Below, piece by piece: positions 6,602 through 8,402 of a stretch of 8,402 nucleotides of DNA. Source of the DNA: Betaproteobacteria bacterium (GTDB taxonomy: Bacteria; Pseudomonadota; Gammaproteobacteria; Burkholderiales; SG8-39); assembly GCA_011391295.1 (NCBI GenBank), contig JAABQT010000060.1, forward strand, positions 1-8,402, written 5' to 3'. A model generated the notes under the pieces. The model did not search any database. It was not told the DNA's origin and worked only from the letters and a program-made list of their open reading frames with translations. Position 1 is the stretch's first letter, and every line of letters starts with the position of its first letter. Position numbers and translations under genes: made by a program.

Positions 6602-7975
6602 GTGAAGATCGTGATCCTCGGGGCGGGGCAAGTGGGCAGCTCGGTCGCCGAAAGCCTGGTCTCCGAGCAGAACGACATCACGGTGGTGGATGTCGACTCC
6701 GCGCGGCTGCGGGCCCTGCAGGACCGCTTCGACCTGCGAACCGTCACCGGCAGCGCCTCGCACCCCTCGGTGCTCTCCGAGGCCGGGATCGAAGACGCCG
6801 ACCTGCTCATTGCGGTGACCCAGTCCGACGAAACCAACCTCGTGGCGTGCAAGCTCGCCGCGCGCATGTTCAATGTGCCGCGGCGCGTGGCGCGCATCCG
6901 CGCCAACGCCTTCCTCGACAACAAGATGGTGCTCGGGCCGGACGGCTTCGACGTCGACCTGTCGATTTGCCCCGAGCAGGTGCTCACCGAGTACATCGTC
7001 AAATTGGTCGAGTTTCCCGAGGCGCTGCAGGTACTGGACTTCGCCGATGGCAAGGTGAGCCTGGTGGCGGTGCGCGCCTACCAGGGCGGGCCGATGGTCG
7101 GCCGGCCGGTGAAGGACATCCGCGCGCACATTCCCAACGTCGATACGCGCATCGTCGCCATCTTCCGGCGCGACGGCGCCATCCTGCCCGACGGCGACAC
7201 GGTGATCGAGGCCGGCGACGAGGTGTTCTGCCTCGCCGCGGCGCAGGACATCCGCAAGGTGATGCACGAGCTGCGGCGCATGGACCAGCCGGTGAAGCGC
7301 GTGATGATCGCGGGCGGCGGCAACATCGGCCTGCGCCTGGCGCGCGCGCTGGAGCGCGGCTACTCCGTGCGCCTGATCGAGCACAACAAGCGCCGTTGCG
7401 AATTTCTCGCTGAGAAGATGAACCAGGCGCTGGTGCTGAACGGCGATACTACTGACGAGGAACTGCTGGAGCAGGAGAACATCGCCGAGATGGACCTGTT
7501 CGTCGCGGTGACCAACGACGACGAAAACAACATCATGAGCTGCCTGCTTGCCAAGAGAATGGGCGCGCGCCGCGTGGTGGCGCTCATCAACCGGCGCAGC
7601 TACGTCGACCTGCTGCAGAGCGGGCAGATCGACATCGCCATTTCGCCGGCGCAGGCGACCATCGGCAAGCTGCTGGCGCACGTGCGCCGCGGCGACGTGG
7701 TTGCGGTGCACAGCCTGCGCCGCGGCGCCGCCGAGGCGCTGGAAGCCGTGGTGCACGGCGATCGTGAGTCCTGCCGGCTCAGCGGCCGGCTGGTGGGCGA
7801 ACTCGAACTGCCGGCCGGGGCTACCATCGGCGCCGTAGTACGCGGCGACCAGGTGCTGATGGCACATCACGACACGCGCATCGAAGCCGAGGATCACGTG
7901 ATCGTCTTCGTCACGGACAAGAAGACGCTGCCGCGGGTCGAGAAGCTGTTCCAGGTCGGCGCCCGCTTCCTCTAG
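6602..7975 (+). CDS. trkA: Trk system potassium uptake regulator TrkA
   Basis: TrkA is the peripheral, cytoplasmic NAD(H)-binding gating subunit of the Trk K+ uptake system and works on the membrane subunit TrkH. The 457 residues match the E. coli length (458). The protein is a tandem of two RCK units. The first has Rossmann motif GAGQVG at 7-12 with the ribose-binding acid Asp30, followed by a TrkA_C domain. The second has GGGNIG at 238-243 and again a C-terminal TrkA_C domain, ending in VEKLFQVGARFL. Stretches such as VTNDDENNIMS, AKRMGAR and IDIAISPQA-like IDIAISPAQATI agree closely with remembered E. coli TrkA. GTG 6602 is supported by a strong ribosome site and by the start MKIVILGAGQVG. 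It lies 43 bases after ntrX, the largest gap in the window, and 12 bases before trkH. Nothing looks damaged. Confidence 0.97.
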   Translation: MKIVILGAGQVGSSVAESLVSEQNDITVVDVDSARLRALQDRFDLRTVTGSASHPSVLSEAGIEDADLLIAVTQSDETNLVACKLAARMFNVPRRVARIRANAFLDNKMVLGPDGFDVDLSICPEQVLTEYIVKLVEFPEALQVLDFADGKVSLVAVRAYQGGPMVGRPVKDIRAHIPNVDTRIVAIFRRDGAILPDGDTVIEAGDEVFCLAAAQDIRKVMHELRRMDQPVKRVMIAGGGNIGLRLARALERGYSVRLIEHNKRRCEFLAEKMNQALVLNGDTTDEELLEQENIAEMDLFVAVTNDDENNIMSCLLAKRMGARRVVALINRRSYVDLLQSGQIDIAISPAQATIGKLLAHVRRGDVVAVHSLRRGAAEALEAVVHGDRESCRLSGRLVGELELPAGATIGAVVRGDQVLMAHHDTRIEAEDHVIVFVTDKKTLPRVEKLFQVGARFL

Positions 7976-7987
7976 CCCGCCGCAACC

Positions 7988-8402
7988 GTGCGACCGTACG
8001 CCGTTCTGCACCTGCTTTCCATGGTGCTGTTGCTGTTCGCCGGGTGCATGCTGCTGCCGCTCGCCTTTTCCCTGGGTCTTGGCGACGGCGCGCACGCGGC
8101 ATATGCGCAGTCCATCGGCATCACGCTCGCCTCCGGCGCCGCGCTGTGGTGGCTGACGCGGCGGGCGCGCCGTGAATTGCAGGTGCGCGACGGCTTCCTG
8201 CTGGTGTCCCTGGTGTGGACGGTACTGCCGGCGTTTGCGGCCTTGCCGCTGATGATGCAGTTGCCTGCGTTGTCGTTCACCGACGCCTATTTCGAGGCCA
8301 CGTCCGGCCTGACGGCGAGCGGCGCGACGGTGCTGTCCGGGCTCGGCCACCTGCCGCCTTCGCTCAATATCTGGCGCGGCTTCATGATCTGGCTGGGCGG
8401 CA
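7988..8402 (+). CDS. trkH: Trk potassium uptake channel subunit TrkH, N-terminal part (3' end outside window)
   Basis: TrkH is the K+-conducting inner-membrane subunit gated by TrkA. The open frame begins at GTG 7988, 12 bases after the trkA stop, and runs off the window edge after 138 full codons; the whole protein is usually about 480 residues. Visible hydrophobic segments lie near residues 4-27 and 38-56, with another near 69-90. They are followed by the first pore-loop signature TSGLTASGAT at 105-114, where Gly112 matches the K+ selectivity-filter glycine (E. coli has TSGFTTTGAT). WRGFMIWLGG after it is also typical. No standard start codon lies between the trkA stop and GTG 7988 in this frame. 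No clear Shine-Dalgarno sequence is seen, so coupling to trkA is likely. TrkH rather than KtrB or TrkG is favoured by the trkA neighbour and this motif. Confidence 0.93.
   Translation, partial: MRPYAVLHLLSMVLLLFAGCMLLPLAFSLGLGDGAHAAYAQSIGITLASGAALWWLTRRARRELQVRDGFLLVSLVWTVLPAFAALPLMMQLPALSFTDAYFEATSGLTASGATVLSGLGHLPPSLNIWRGFMIWLGG

Noticed and set aside
7960..7990. Terminator between trkA and trkH
   Set aside because: The 12-base gap holds no GC-rich hairpin followed by T residues, and the genes clearly function together.
6338..8350. 670-codon open frame on the minus strand across trkA and trkH
   Set aside because: It lies opposite clearly conserved trkA/trkH coding sequence, is rich in His, Gln, Arg and Ala, and shows no recognisable domain. 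Long antisense frames are expected in GC-rich DNA.

Overview
The window is a tightly packed, GC-rich, plus-strand gene cluster with eight genes, all in the same direction. The two end genes are cut by the window edges. Gene content, order and protein similarity point to a chromosomal region of a betaproteobacterium. That placement rests on recalled family sequences and gene order, not on a database search. There are no mobile elements, RNA genes, CRISPR arrays or strong terminators. The longest gap between genes is only about 43 bases.

Layout from left to right: the C-terminal part of peptide deformylase (def), methionyl-tRNA formyltransferase (fmt), the 16S rRNA m5C967 methyltransferase (rsmB), an exported DUF4390-type protein of unknown function, an NtrY-type membrane histidine kinase, an NtrX-type response regulator, the K+ uptake regulator TrkA, and the N-terminal part of the K+ channel subunit TrkH. 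Junctions are start/stop overlaps (fmt/rsmB and DUF4390/ntrY share ATGA) or short gaps of 6 to 43 bases, which suggests one operon or a few nested transcripts.

Functionally there are three blocks. The first is translation: formylation of initiator Met-tRNA (Fmt), removal of the formyl group from new proteins (Def), and rRNA modification (RsmB). The second is envelope sensing: a secreted protein followed by a two-component pair. The third is potassium uptake (TrkA with TrkH).

Two points stand out. The NtrX-like regulator has an intact receiver and an intact Fis-type DNA-binding end, but its central AAA+ domain has lost essentially every catalytic signature: the Walker A lysine, the GAFTGA loop, the Walker B acidic pair, the arginine-finger region and the sensor II arginine. 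It therefore looks like a pseudo-ATPase regulator that cannot act as a normal sigma-54 activator. Also, fmt has no ATG, GTG or TTG at its expected start. The conserved N-terminus begins at a CTG codon, or a single A has been lost there.
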